Below, in pieces: positions 16,465-24,691 of a stretch of 33,131 nt of DNA. Source of the stretch: a virus. The first letter of the stretch is position 1. The number at the start of each line of letters is the position of its first letter. The translations under genes were made by a program, and so were the position numbers. The notes under the pieces are model-generated. The model saw only the letters and a list, made by a program, of their open reading frames with translations. It did not search any database and had not been told where the DNA came from. Location of the stretch: positions 1 to 33,131 of the IMG/VR virus record IMGVR_UViG_3300002835_000653. The stretch is one strand, 5' to 3'.

Positions 16465-19400
16465 TGAGTTTTACACATCTACACGTTCATTCATATTATT
16501 CTTTAATGGACGGTCTTAATTCTCCAAAAGAGTTATGCCAAGCAGCAATAGACGCTGGCCAAACATCTATAGCAATTACAGATCATGGAACATTGTCATC
16601 CCATAGAGAAATGCAAATTGCTGCAAAAGAATTAGGTATTAAGCCAATTCTTGGAGTAGAGGCTTACATATCCCCAACAGATAGATTTGATAGATCGTCT
16701 GCAACAGACAAAAGCATACAGGCGTACAATCACATTATCCTGCTAGCTAAAAATAAAAACGGATTAAAGAATATTAACTCATTACAAGAGATAGCTTGGA
16801 ATGAAGGGTTTTACCATAAGCCTAGAATTGATATGGAGATACTAAAAGAATATGCAAAAGATATTATTGTTCTTTCTGGATGCCTTAATGGACTTATTAG
16901 TAAGTGCATTGAAAAAGAAGAGTTTGAGGAAGCGGAAAATATACTTAAAGATTTTAAGAAAACTTTTGGCGAAGATTTTTACATTGAGGTACAATCTCAC
17001 AATCCAAAAGAAATAAATAGCAAGTTGCTAGAATTAGCAGACAAACTAGGAATTAAGCCAGTAGCGACTGGAGATGCCCATTACGCAAAAGGCGAAGATA
17101 AGACTTTAGAAGAAGCAATGCTTATTCTATCTACATCTCCTAAATCAGATAAGGAATCAGACTTTGAGGTTTCGAGGGGAATGGGAAATGTACTAGACAG
17201 ACTTAATTACCTATATCCAGACAGAAGAATATCATTCCAAGACTATAATTTATTTATTCAGACTAGAGAAGAAATTGAATCTGACTTTAACAAATGTGAT
17301 ATTAAACGAGTAGACATTTATGAAAATACTATGGAGATAGCGGAAAAAATTGGAGAATACGATTTTAACAGGGGTCTAGACCTACTCCCTATCCCAAAGA
17401 CCAATGCCGACCAAAAGCTCTCTGATATGGCCTTTGAAGGCCTAGAAAGACTACACCTGACCTCGTCATGGATGGGAAATGACTTATATGAGCAAAGGCT
17501 GGTAGAAGAATTAGAAATTATTAAAGATAAAAATTTTGCCTCTTATTTCCTAGTTGTTGCAGATATGATTAATTGGGCTAAAGAAAATGAAATAATGGTT
17601 GGACCAGGACGCGGTTCAGCAGCAGGATCATTAGTTTGCTATGCCTTGGGAATTACAGATGTAGACCCAATTGAATACGACCTTTTGTTCTTTAGATTTA
17701 TTAACCCAGACCGTAACGATTTTCCAGATATTGATACTGATTTTGAAGATCGTCGACGCAAAGAAGTAAAAGATTATCTTAAAAAGAAATTTAAACACGT
17801 TGCGTCAATATCAACTTTTACTTATTTTAAAGACAAGGGAGTTGTAAGGGATGCTGCTCGTGTATTTATGGTTCCTCTGTCTGATGTAAACAGGGCAATG
17901 AAACAAGTTGATACATTTGAAGAGTTTATAGATTCACCTAACACAAAAGAATTTAGAATGAAGTACCCAGAAGTTTTATGGCTTGCAGAAAAGTTACGTG
18001 GAAAAATTAGAAGTGTTGGTGTTCACGCTGCTGGAGTAGTCGTGGCAAAAGAAGATTTAAGAAACTTTGCACCCATAGAATCTAGAGAAGATCCTCAAGA
18101 TAAAGTTTCAGGAAGAATTCCAGTCGTTGCATACGACATGGACACGGTTGCTGATATTGGATTAATTAAAGTAGATGCTCTTGGTTTAAAAACTCTTTCT
18201 GTTATTTCTGATACTATCAAAGCAATTAAAGAAAGATCTGGCAAGGAAATAAATTTGTCTCAATTAGATTTTAAAGACCCAAAGGTTTATAAAAATTTAA
18301 GCGAAGGTTATACTAAGGGAGTGTTTCAAGCAGAAGCAGTACCTTACACAAACTTGTTAATAAAAATGGGAGTAGATAAATTTGAAGACTTGGCTGCCTC
18401 TAACGCTTTAGTAAGACCAGGAGCCATGAATACCGTAGGAGTTTCTTACGTAGCAAGAAAACGTGGGCAAGAGCCTACGCAATATGTTCATGAGATAATG
18501 CGTCCTTTTACAGAAAACACATACGGAGTTATTATATATCAAGAACAGGTTATGCAAGCATGCGTCTATCTAGGCGGAATGTCTTGGTCAGAAGCTGACA
18601 AAATTAGAAAGGTTATTGGTAAAAAAAGAGATGCAACAGAACTTGACGAATTCAAAGATAAATTTATTAATGGGGCTTCAAAACACATTTCTCAGAAAAA
18701 GGCCCAGTCCCTTTGGAGTGATTTCGAGGCTCATGCTGGCTACTCTTTTAATCGTTCTCATGCTGTCTCTTATTCCATGCTTACTTATTATACGGCTTGG
18801 CTTAAAACTTATTACCCTCTTGAGTTTATGTTTTCGGTTCTTAAAAACGAAAATGATAAAGATGCTAAAACTGGCTATCTTATTGAAGCGAAAAGATTAA
18901 ACCTTAAGATACTTCTTCCAGACATAAACAATTCAAATGTTTATTTTTCATTAAAAGAAGATGCAATGCAATTTGGATTAGCAGATATAAAGTTTATATC
19001 TGACAGTATTGCTAACAAAATTATAGAAAGAAGGCCTTATGCCAATTATTCCGATTTCATTCAAAAAGCCTCTGCGAAAGGTAGCGGGATTAATAGTAGG
19101 GCTGTATCTGCTCTTAATGCTATTGGTGGTGCTTCTTTTGAGGACAATCCCAGAACTGGCAAGGAAAAAGAAAACTACTACGAATACCTAGGCATTCCTA
19201 CCTTTACAGTAGACTTGCCACCAAGAATTAAATCACAGGCAAGACCAATTTCAGAATTTGAAGACCTAGGATCTTTCCCTTTGTTTGGAATGGTTAAGAG
19301 TATTAAGAGGGGAACGGGTTGGTCACGAATTGAAATTGTAGACGAGACTGGTACCGTAGGTTTATTTCATACAGAGCAAACTCAAATTGAAACTGGACAG

Positions 19401-19742
19401 ATGTATTTTATATTAGTTGGGGATAATAGAATTGCAAGGTATATTAAAGTTTCTGAAATAGACCCTAATGGAACAGATCTGTTTGTCGATTATTTATATA
19501 GAAAAGAATATGACATGCAAGAAGATGAGCAGATGGTAGTTAATTTTAGTCCATACAAAACTAAAGCTGGAAAAACTATGGCGCATATTGTCATGACAGA
19601 CAAGAATAAGAATTTAACTAGAGCAATTGCATTTCCAACAATGTATTCAAAAGTTTTAGGCAAAATGCGTGAAGGAATGAAAAGTAAGCCAGTTCTATCA
19701 AAACTAGATGATGGAACTTTAATGATAAAGGAGATAAGATGA
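16464..19742 (+). CDS. dnaE: C-family DNA polymerase III alpha subunit (DnaE-like) with PHP domain
   Basis: The 1,092-residue protein starts at 16464 (TAATG overlap, AAGGCGG upstream). The PHP domain opens with THLHVHSYYSLMDG and keeps ITDHG, GVEAY, NHIILL, SGC and GDAHY, so all metal-ligand blocks appear intact and 3'-5' proofreading is plausible. The polymerase core has PGRGSAAGS, then PDIDTDFEDRRR with catalytic D422 and D424, and D571 in KVDALGLKTL. A helix-hairpin-helix-like region lies near 860-900, followed by an OB-fold near 930-990 (GMVKSIKRG, IEIVDETG). It should replicate the phage genome. It is a little shorter than bacterial DnaE (about 1,160), mainly at the C-terminus. Whether it uses the host sliding clamp is not visible. 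Confidence 0.95.
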   Translation: MSFTHLHVHSYYSLMDGLNSPKELCQAAIDAGQTSIAITDHGTLSSHREMQIAAKELGIKPILGVEAYISPTDRFDRSSATDKSIQAYNHIILLAKNKNGLKNINSLQEIAWNEGFYHKPRIDMEILKEYAKDIIVLSGCLNGLISKCIEKEEFEEAENILKDFKKTFGEDFYIEVQSHNPKEINSKLLELADKLGIKPVATGDAHYAKGEDKTLEEAMLILSTSPKSDKESDFEVSRGMGNVLDRLNYLYPDRRISFQDYNLFIQTREEIESDFNKCDIKRVDIYENTMEIAEKIGEYDFNRGLDLLPIPKTNADQKLSDMAFEGLERLHLTSSWMGNDLYEQRLVEELEIIKDKNFASYFLVVADMINWAKENEIMVGPGRGSAAGSLVCYALGITDVDPIEYDLLFFRFINPDRNDFPDIDTDFEDRRRKEVKDYLKKKFKHVASISTFTYFKDKGVVRDAARVFMVPLSDVNRAMKQVDTFEEFIDSPNTKEFRMKYPEVLWLAEKLRGKIRSVGVHAAGVVVAKEDLRNFAPIESREDPQDKVSGRIPVVAYDMDTVADIGLIKVDALGLKTLSVISDTIKAIKERSGKEINLSQLDFKDPKVYKNLSEGYTKGVFQAEAVPYTNLLIKMGVDKFEDLAASNALVRPGAMNTVGVSYVARKRGQEPTQYVHEIMRPFTENTYGVIIYQEQVMQACVYLGGMSWSEADKIRKVIGKKRDATELDEFKDKFINGASKHISQKKAQSLWSDFEAHAGYSFNRSHAVSYSMLTYYTAWLKTYYPLEFMFSVLKNENDKDAKTGYLIEAKRLNLKILLPDINNSNVYFSLKEDAMQFGLADIKFISDSIANKIIERRPYANYSDFIQKASAKGSGINSRAVSALNAIGGASFEDNPRTGKEKENYYEYLGIPTFTVDLPPRIKSQARPISEFEDLGSFPLFGMVKSIKRGTGWSRIEIVDETGTVGLFHTEQTQIETGQMYFILVGDNRIARYIKVSEIDPNGTDLFVDYLYRKEYDMQEDEQMVVNFSPYKTKAGKTMAHIVMTDKNKNLTRAIAFPTMYSKVLGKMREGMKSKPVLSKLDDGTLMIKEIR

Positions 19743-19969
19743 CAGACAGCGCCTCAGAGATATTTAAAGCAATGAGTTCTTCAAAGATACTTGTAGCAAT
19801 ATTAAAAACTCAAAAAGAGGTTTTAGTCCCTATTGATATATTTTTTGGATTAGGGGATGAAGAGAATTTAAAGGTAGAGTTCGATGATGTTTCAAGAAAT
19901 TTTGTATTTAAGTTGTCGGAAAATTCTGGCGAAAAAAATGCTATAATGGACGAAACAGAGAAAGAATAA
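19739..19969 (+). CDS. Small acidic protein between polymerase and RecA
   Basis: This 76-residue protein starts in an ATGA overlap with the polymerase stop and ends 2 nt before recA. It reads as a compact alpha/beta peptide (KILVAILKTQKEVLVPIDIFFGLG) with a very acidic tail (EKNAIMDETEKE). I recognise no family. Its coupling to the polymerase suggests a replication role, but there is no motif to support a specific one. A -10-like element for recA lies within its last codons. Confidence 0.6.
   Translation: MTDSASEIFKAMSSSKILVAILKTQKEVLVPIDIFFGLGDEENLKVEFDDVSRNFVFKLSENSGEKNAIMDETEKE
19939..19947 (+). promoter_or_regulatory. Possible extended -10 promoter for recA
   Basis: TGCTATAAT inside the end of the preceding gene. 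No -35 at normal spacing. A start near 19954 leaves an 18-nt leader containing GAGAAAGAA before the ATG at 19972. It would allow recA expression apart from the polymerase. Confidence 0.45.
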
Positions 19970-19971
19970 AA

Positions 19972-20976
19972 ATGACAATTTTAATGGAAGAGATTTTAGC
20001 AAAGCTGGATTCAAAAACAAGAGATAGAGTTCAGTCTGCAGTAGATGTTAAAATCATAAAACAAAAAACTCCAAGTATTGGTTTAAATTTAGCACTTAAC
20101 GGTGGACTTGGACATGGAAGACAGGCCTTGGTATGGGGAAATAAGTCTTCTGGTAAATCTTCCTTTTGTTTGCAAATGATTGCTCTTGCTCAAAAAGAAG
20201 GAAAAACTTGCGCCTGGATTGACGCAGAGCATTCTTATTCTCCAGAGTGGGCAGAAAAATTAGGAGTTGACTCATCAAAACTAATATACTCACCAGCTAA
20301 AACTATTAATGACATGGTGGACGTTGCAACAAAACTTATGTCTGCAGATATAGATATTATTGTAGTTGATTCAATATCAGCTTTGTTGCCTGCAATATAT
20401 TTTGAAAAAGATGGCGACGAGTTAAAAGATTTACAAGATACAAAACAGATAGGCGCAGAAGCAAAGGATATGACCCACGCAGTCAAAATGTTAAACTATG
20501 CAAACAAAAACACATTATTGGTTCTCATTTCACAGCAAAGAAACCAGTTTGGATCTATGCACGCCTCCCATATTCCAACAGGGGGAATGGCGGTCAAGTT
20601 CTTTTCTTCTACGGTCATTAAGCTTTGGTCCTCAGAAGCTGAGGCTAATGCTATCAAGGCAGGTGTTAAAGTTGGCGATAAAATTATTGAACAGAGAGTT
20701 GGAAGGCCAGTCAATTGGATTGTCGATTACAACAAACTCGGCCCCCCTAATTTATCAGGACAGTACGACTTCTATTACCAAGGAGATCATTTAGGAGTTG
20801 ACGATATTGGAGAAACTTTAGACGTAGCAGAAATGTGCGGATTAGTTGAAAAAGGTGGCGCTTGGTACACAGTTAACTCAGAAAGATTGCAGGGTAGATC
20901 TAAAGCCGTACAGTATCTAAAGGATAATCCAAAGGTTGTTGAAAAACTTAAGAAAGATATAGATGCTAAGATTTAA
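19972..20976 (+). CDS. recA: RecA-like recombinase
   Basis: This 334-residue protein has the RecA ATPase core: Walker A GNKSSGKS at 56-63, the catalytic-Glu block AWIDAEHSYS (E86), Walker B IIVVDSIS at 129-136, and the conserved VLISQQRNQFG with GGMAVKFFSS. The start is preceded by a modest GAGAAAG. It should form filaments on ssDNA and promote strand exchange in phage recombination and replication. It is close to bacterial RecA length (about 350) but looks phage-type in the loops, and the neighbours are phage genes. The C-terminal region (from about 280) is shorter and less recognisable. Confidence 0.9.
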   Translation: MTILMEEILAKLDSKTRDRVQSAVDVKIIKQKTPSIGLNLALNGGLGHGRQALVWGNKSSGKSSFCLQMIALAQKEGKTCAWIDAEHSYSPEWAEKLGVDSSKLIYSPAKTINDMVDVATKLMSADIDIIVVDSISALLPAIYFEKDGDELKDLQDTKQIGAEAKDMTHAVKMLNYANKNTLLVLISQQRNQFGSMHASHIPTGGMAVKFFSSTVIKLWSSEAEANAIKAGVKVGDKIIEQRVGRPVNWIVDYNKLGPPNLSGQYDFYYQGDHLGVDDIGETLDVAEMCGLVEKGGAWYTVNSERLQGRSKAVQYLKDNPKVVEKLKKDIDAKI

Positions 20977-21877
20977 TGACATTGAAAATGTAAAGGCATA
21001 TAAGTTAATGGATGGAGCAATCCTGTACCAAAATGTTTTAAAAGATACTGAAGAGATATTGTCATTTTTTAAAGAAGCGGAGATGTATCAAGAAGATAAA
21101 TATTTAATGAAAAAATTTGAGACTTGGGGTTATCATGGAATCATGACTGAAATTGACTCTACTAGTTCACATGGTTTTTCCCAAGGGTACTTTGACCCAG
21201 ACGATAAAGAGCAAGTAAAGCAAAAATCAGTTTTTGAAAAGCTTGAAGATGCGTATAGATTTGTTAAAAAAGATTTTATGATTAAGTATGGTAACAAAGA
21301 TATTTGGCCAAGTCATTATAAAAAAGTTGACCTATTTAATGAATGTGAAAATACAAGAATTGCGTTTTTAAAATATGATGTAAGCCTAGCCACAAAAGCC
21401 GAATCACAAAAATTTAATTTCTCTGCTTTCCATAGCGATTTTTTTGATCAGGATATGGACACTCCTGGGTATAAATTAATTTTTACCGTTATGATATATT
21501 TAAATGATGAATACGATGGTGGAGAAATTTGTTTTTGGGATGGTGAAAAAATATTAGGATATAAGCCAATCCCTGGAGACATTCTTGTTTTTCCTTCTTG
21601 TGAGCCATTTTATCACGGAGTTTTAAATATTAACAACAGCGATAGGTATGCAATTAGAATGAACTATGTTGCAGTAACAGAGGGGTCAGAAGAATTTAAG
21701 AATGGAAACTTTGCTCCATCCCTAAATTATACTAATTATAAAGTAGGATACAAATGGACTAAAGATGGAAAAGAAACAACTACAAGCCCAGACCTAGATA
21801 TCAATACTCTTGTCGATCCACCATTAATTTTAAATTTAGATCAAATGGAAAGGGTGTTAATTGATGCCAAGCATTAA
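20963..21877 (+). CDS. 2-oxoglutarate/Fe(II)-dependent oxygenase, prolyl-hydroxylase-like
   Basis: This 304-residue protein carries the full 2OG/Fe(II) signature: H157-x-D159 (FHSDF), the YLNDEYDGGE strand at 179-188, PGDILVFPS at 204-212, distal H218 (YHGV) and the cosubstrate Arg in RYAIR (R228 or R232). It resembles P4H-type enzymes that hydroxylate proteins or small molecules; the substrate is unknown. The start overlaps the 3' end of recA by 14 nt. It is the first of three oxygenase-like proteins in the window. The N-terminal 130 residues are not recognised and may bind substrate. Confidence 0.88.
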   Translation: MLRFNDIENVKAYKLMDGAILYQNVLKDTEEILSFFKEAEMYQEDKYLMKKFETWGYHGIMTEIDSTSSHGFSQGYFDPDDKEQVKQKSVFEKLEDAYRFVKKDFMIKYGNKDIWPSHYKKVDLFNECENTRIAFLKYDVSLATKAESQKFNFSAFHSDFFDQDMDTPGYKLIFTVMIYLNDEYDGGEICFWDGEKILGYKPIPGDILVFPSCEPFYHGVLNINNSDRYAIRMNYVAVTEGSEEFKNGNFAPSLNYTNYKVGYKWTKDGKETTTSPDLDINTLVDPPLILNLDQMERVLIDAKH

Positions 21878-22055
21878 TGAATTTTTTGATAAAAAAGAAA
21901 TAGTACAGCAATCTGCTTTAGAAGAAATTATTGGCACAAAGCCTTGCCATAAATGCGAAAAGAATGCAGAAAAAGCTTTTTGGGATCCATCAACCTTTAC
22001 TCTTTCCTGGACATGCCCAGACGGGCACAGTTCTCAGCACTTGGTGAACAGATGA
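21864..22055 (+). CDS. Small zinc-ribbon protein
   Basis: This 63-residue protein (ATG at 21864, AAAGGG upstream) contains CHKC at about 27-30 and a second half-knuckle TCPDGH near 48-53, a short zinc-ribbon layout. The N-terminal third is helical (INEFFDKKEIVQQSALEE). It overlaps the oxygenase 3' end and its stop overlaps the next start (ATGA). Function unknown; nucleic-acid or protein contact is likely for this type. Confidence 0.65.
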   Translation: MPSINEFFDKKEIVQQSALEEIIGTKPCHKCEKNAEKAFWDPSTFTLSWTCPDGHSSQHLVNR

Positions 22056-22366
22056 TGTCAGAAAGATCAGAAGCAAAAAGAGATGGTGCAAAGCAGCAAA
22101 AAAATAGTGGACGTGGGGATTACCAAAAAGGGGATGCTCAATGGGGCAATTTTGTGGTAGATTATAAAGAATATGAAAAAACAATTTCTGTTTCCAAAGA
22201 TATGTGGGCTAAGATATGCACAGATACATTTAAGGTAAATAGAGACAAGCACCCAGTACTTAAACTTGTTCTGGGATCTTCTGGCAATAAAGTAAGGCTT
22301 GCAGTAATTGAATGGTCATTGTTAGAACAACTAATAGAATCTGGAGAAGCTCATGGGATCAAATAA
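22052..22366 (+). CDS. Possible PD-(D/E)XK nuclease, Holliday-junction-resolvase-like
   Basis: With the start at 22052 (ATGATG, overlapping the previous stop) the protein has 104 residues. It begins with a charged segment containing E7 and K9, then a glycine-rich turn, then KGDAQWG (D28) and VVDYKEY (D37-x-K39). This acidic-then-D-x-K order, followed by SVSKDMW and PVLKLVLG strands, resembles small PD-(D/E)XK resolvases. Another resolvase of RuvC type is encoded at 25739, so the two might be partly redundant. I am only moderately sure of the fold; a profile search is decisive. The longer frame from 21953 is rejected as a shadow of the zinc-ribbon gene. Confidence 0.5.
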   Translation: MMSERSEAKRDGAKQQKNSGRGDYQKGDAQWGNFVVDYKEYEKTISVSKDMWAKICTDTFKVNRDKHPVLKLVLGSSGNKVRLAVIEWSLLEQLIESGEAHGIK

Positions 22367-22490
22367 CAAAATTCCTTTTAATCCTACTGTTATTAAAAAC
22401 GGTAGAATTATTAGAATTAGAAAAGACGGAACAATAAAGGCCGATCTTGGGCCTGTCAAGTCAAATAAGAAAAAGGTTAAGAATGTCTGA
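22353..22490 (+). CDS. 45-residue basic protein
   Basis: ATG at 22353 is preceded by TGGAGAAG and overlaps the 3' end of the previous gene; the stop overlaps the next start by 8 nt. The peptide is Lys/Arg/Ile-rich (NGRIIRIRKDGTIKADLG, then a Lys-rich tail SNKKKVKN). The good ribosome-binding site and exact fit in the gap support a real gene. The basic tail suggests nucleic-acid binding, but no family is recognised. Confidence 0.6.
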   Translation: MGSNNKIPFNPTVIKNGRIIRIRKDGTIKADLGPVKSNKKKVKNV

Positions 22491-22821
22491 GGATAAAAAT
22501 ACTCTTGAGTTAATTAGTTCAATTACAGAATTTAATGATCTTCATGAATACATGAGCGATGAACAGCTAGACAAGGCTTTATCAATTGTGGTAAAATTAT
22601 TAATGAATCCAGATGTGCCTTCTGCTAAAGCTCCATATTTAATTATAGAGCTGCAAGCAATGTCAACTAAGTTTTCAATGATGGCTTCTGTTTATTCTAC
22701 TATTGCAAAAGATAAAGCAGGATCAGTTAATAATAATAAAAAGAACATTTATTATTCCGCAAAAGAATCTATAGATAAACTAGTAGATGCACTTAAGTAT
22801 GTTGTTAGGTATAACTCATAA
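22483..22821 (+). CDS. Conserved small helical phage protein
   Basis: The start is placed at ATG 22483, preceded by AAAAAGG, giving 112 residues; an upstream in-frame extension to 22447 overlaps the basic protein and lacks a site. The sequence is mostly helical (ELISSITEFNDLHEYM, then QLDKALSIVVKLL) and contains KAPYLIIELQAMSTKF and SVNNNKKNIYYSAKE. I recall very similar proteins in large actinophages but no function. The stop overlaps the next ATG (TAATG), coupling it to the cobalamin enzyme. Confidence 0.65.
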   Translation: MSEDKNTLELISSITEFNDLHEYMSDEQLDKALSIVVKLLMNPDVPSAKAPYLIIELQAMSTKFSMMASVYSTIAKDKAGSVNNNKKNIYYSAKESIDKLVDALKYVVRYNS

Positions 22822-23318
22822 TGGTTATCCTAAGTAAAATTTATACTAAGACAGGTGACGATGGTCAAACCTCTAACGCTAATAACGAAAGGGTGTCTAA
22901 GACTAGCCCTATAATGGAAGCGATAGGTGCTGTAGATGAGGCCAACTCTGCTATTGGAATGGCAACCGATGAGTATAATGATGTTATTGAAAGAGTTCAG
23001 AGCGACTTATTTGATCTTGGGGCAGAGCTTGCAGGTGCTTCAACAATAACAATATCTGAAAACAGAGTAACATATTTAGAAAATGTAATTGATGACTATA
23101 ATGAATATCTAGAACCTTTAAGATCTTTTGTTTTACCAACAGGACCACTGCACAATGCAAGGACTGTTGTAAGAAGGGCAGAGCGTGAAGTTTGGAAGAT
23201 AGAAAACGTAAATCCAAATATTGCTAAGTATTTAAATCGTCTATCAGACTTATTGTTTGTTATGGCTAGATATCACAATAAAGGAAAAGAAAAAATGTGG
23301 GTGCCAAACAATGGGTAG
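22821..23318 (+). CDS. PduO-type cob(I)alamin adenosyltransferase
   Basis: This 165-residue protein matches the PduO/MMAB family along most of its length. It has the ATP-binding start KIYTKTGDDGQTS, ERVSK, AIGAVDEANSAIG, LFDLGAELAG, FVLPTG, the signature VVRRAEREV with its Arg and Glu, and YLNRLSDLLFVMARY. It should transfer adenosyl from ATP to cob(I)alamin to give adenosylcobalamin in the cytoplasm. The loop after FVLPTG is several residues shorter than in bacterial and human forms, while the catalytic blocks remain. In a phage it may supply cofactor to a B12-dependent ribonucleotide reductase; none is in this window. Family assignment is very secure; purpose is inference. Confidence 0.93.
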   Translation: MVILSKIYTKTGDDGQTSNANNERVSKTSPIMEAIGAVDEANSAIGMATDEYNDVIERVQSDLFDLGAELAGASTITISENRVTYLENVIDDYNEYLEPLRSFVLPTGPLHNARTVVRRAEREVWKIENVNPNIAKYLNRLSDLLFVMARYHNKGKEKMWVPNNG

Positions 23319-23354
23319 AGACATAATAATTATATTTTTTTGGGGAGACATTAA

Positions 23355-23489
23355 GTGAAAAAAGTGTGGGTTTTGATTACTATATCAGCAACAGCAATCC
23401 TTTCAGGTTTAGCGTTATCTAAATTTTTAAAGTGGGTTGGGCAAGAAGAAGTTTTTGATTTTGACCTAAGTGATGATGTGGTAGAATAA
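23355..23489 (+). CDS. 44-residue membrane protein
   Basis: A GTG start at 23355 follows TTGGGGAG at normal spacing. The peptide has two Lys, then one hydrophobic helix (VWVLITISATAILSGLAL, residues 4-21), then an amphipathic basic stretch and an acidic tail (DFDLSDDVVE). The Lys-first pattern suggests a single transmembrane helix or an uncleaved signal anchor. It sits in the 174-nt gap between the cobalamin enzyme and the next gene. Function unknown; a small holin-like or membrane regulator role is possible but unsupported. Confidence 0.6.
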   Translation: MKKVWVLITISATAILSGLALSKFLKWVGQEEVFDFDLSDDVVE

Positions 23490-23492
23490 TAT

Positions 23493-24689
23493 ATGAAAAC
23501 ATTTTTGGCACAAGAGAAGTATCCAAAATATAAAAATATGATTAACAGCCAGACACATGTACCAGGACAAGATTTTTACCCAGTTTTAATTAAAAATCTT
23601 TTAACTGCCGATGAGTTAAAGGACCTTCAAGACATTTATGATAATTTTCCAGAAGATAGAATTAAAGTTCAGGCCTACTCTGCTCACGCTAGTATTTATC
23701 CTACCCTTAAAAATAAAGAAGATATTATAAAAAGAGTTGAAAAATTAGCAAGCGAGGCTGTTGGAGAAGAACTGGTGGTGCTAGATATTGAGGGGGCAAG
23801 GTATAGCAGAGAGTTTGGTTGGGAAGCAAAATTAGGTCCGCACTATGATGCAAGGCCAGTAGAAATGTATGTTTTAGATTTTCATGTTAAATCTAATGAA
23901 GATTGGAAATTAATTTTTGAATGTGATGAGTTTACCTTTGGAGACAATGAAGGATTACTGTTTAGCGGAACTGGAACAGTTCACTGGAGAGACCCCATAC
24001 GAATTAGAGATGATTCAAGAATCGATTTGCTATTTTTTTGGTTGCAACACAAAAATCCTAAACCAATTTCTGATCAACATTCAAAAAATATGAAAGAAAG
24101 AGAAAAATTCTTTTTGTCAAACATTAATCCAGTCAGACCATTATCAAAAGATCAGTGGTGGAAACCAATTAAGATATCAGAAGCTGCTGAAAAACATCCA
24201 CATTATCAAAAAATAAGCGCAGAAATTTTGAATCCAGTTATTCAAAATGAAATTTATACGCACCCTATTCTTAATCAAGAAAAAGAAATGATTTATTTAT
24301 CTTGTAAAATAAAAAATAATGAAATTGTCTCTGTTAATTTAGACGAAAATATGACAAAAAAGATTTCAGAAAAGATGTTGCACATATATACGGAATCTTC
24401 TATTAAATTTTTTGATAGTTGTGTAATTAGATTGTCTAATATAGATGATAGTTTAAGCAAAATATTTCATAAAGAAAAAGAAGACGGTCAAGATTTTGTA
24501 TCTATAATGTTTCCCATGTCAGAAGATGGTGAAATAAAGCTTGATATTGATGGCAAGGAATTTGTAATTAAACATGACTATTGTGTTACATTTTCTGAAA
24601 ATAACCAAAACGTAATTGTAAAAAGCATAAATGCTCCAATAGATTTACTTGTTTGCAGTTTTAAAATAAACAAAAAGGATAATCAGTAA
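23493..24689 (+). CDS. Two-domain protein: 2OG/Fe(II) oxygenase-like plus unknown C-terminal domain
   Basis: This 398-residue protein has an oxygenase-like N-terminal half: H117-x-D119 in LGPHYDARP, a beta core (MYVLDFHV, then LLFSGTGTVHWRDP with H164) and the Arg segment RDDSRIDLLFFWLQH. The order fits a double-stranded beta-helix with 2OG/Fe(II) ligands, though spacing is less typical than in the other two oxygenases here. Residues about 205-398 form a second domain not recognised by eye, with a beta-rich end (GEIKLDIDGKEFVI, then VIVKSINAPIDLLV) that could be cupin-like. There is no strong ribosome-binding site; it starts 3 nt after the small membrane protein. Substrate unknown. Confidence 0.65.
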   Translation: MKTFLAQEKYPKYKNMINSQTHVPGQDFYPVLIKNLLTADELKDLQDIYDNFPEDRIKVQAYSAHASIYPTLKNKEDIIKRVEKLASEAVGEELVVLDIEGARYSREFGWEAKLGPHYDARPVEMYVLDFHVKSNEDWKLIFECDEFTFGDNEGLLFSGTGTVHWRDPIRIRDDSRIDLLFFWLQHKNPKPISDQHSKNMKEREKFFLSNINPVRPLSKDQWWKPIKISEAAEKHPHYQKISAEILNPVIQNEIYTHPILNQEKEMIYLSCKIKNNEIVSVNLDENMTKKISEKMLHIYTESSIKFFDSCVIRLSNIDDSLSKIFHKEKEDGQDFVSIMFPMSEDGEIKLDIDGKEFVIKHDYCVTFSENNQNVIVKSINAPIDLLVCSFKINKKDNQ

Positions 24690-24691
24690 TT

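Noticed and set aside
18616-18900. Overlapping 94-codon frame inside the polymerase
   Set aside because: Out-of-frame shadow of the conserved catalytic core.
19972-20976. Bacterial chromosomal fragment because of dnaE and recA
   Set aside because: Tail, terminase and phage-type replication genes flank them with no break, so the window is phage DNA.
21953-22051. Longer N-terminus for the possible nuclease
   Set aside because: This part lies inside the zinc-ribbon gene in another frame; ATG 22052 fits the ATGA overlap.
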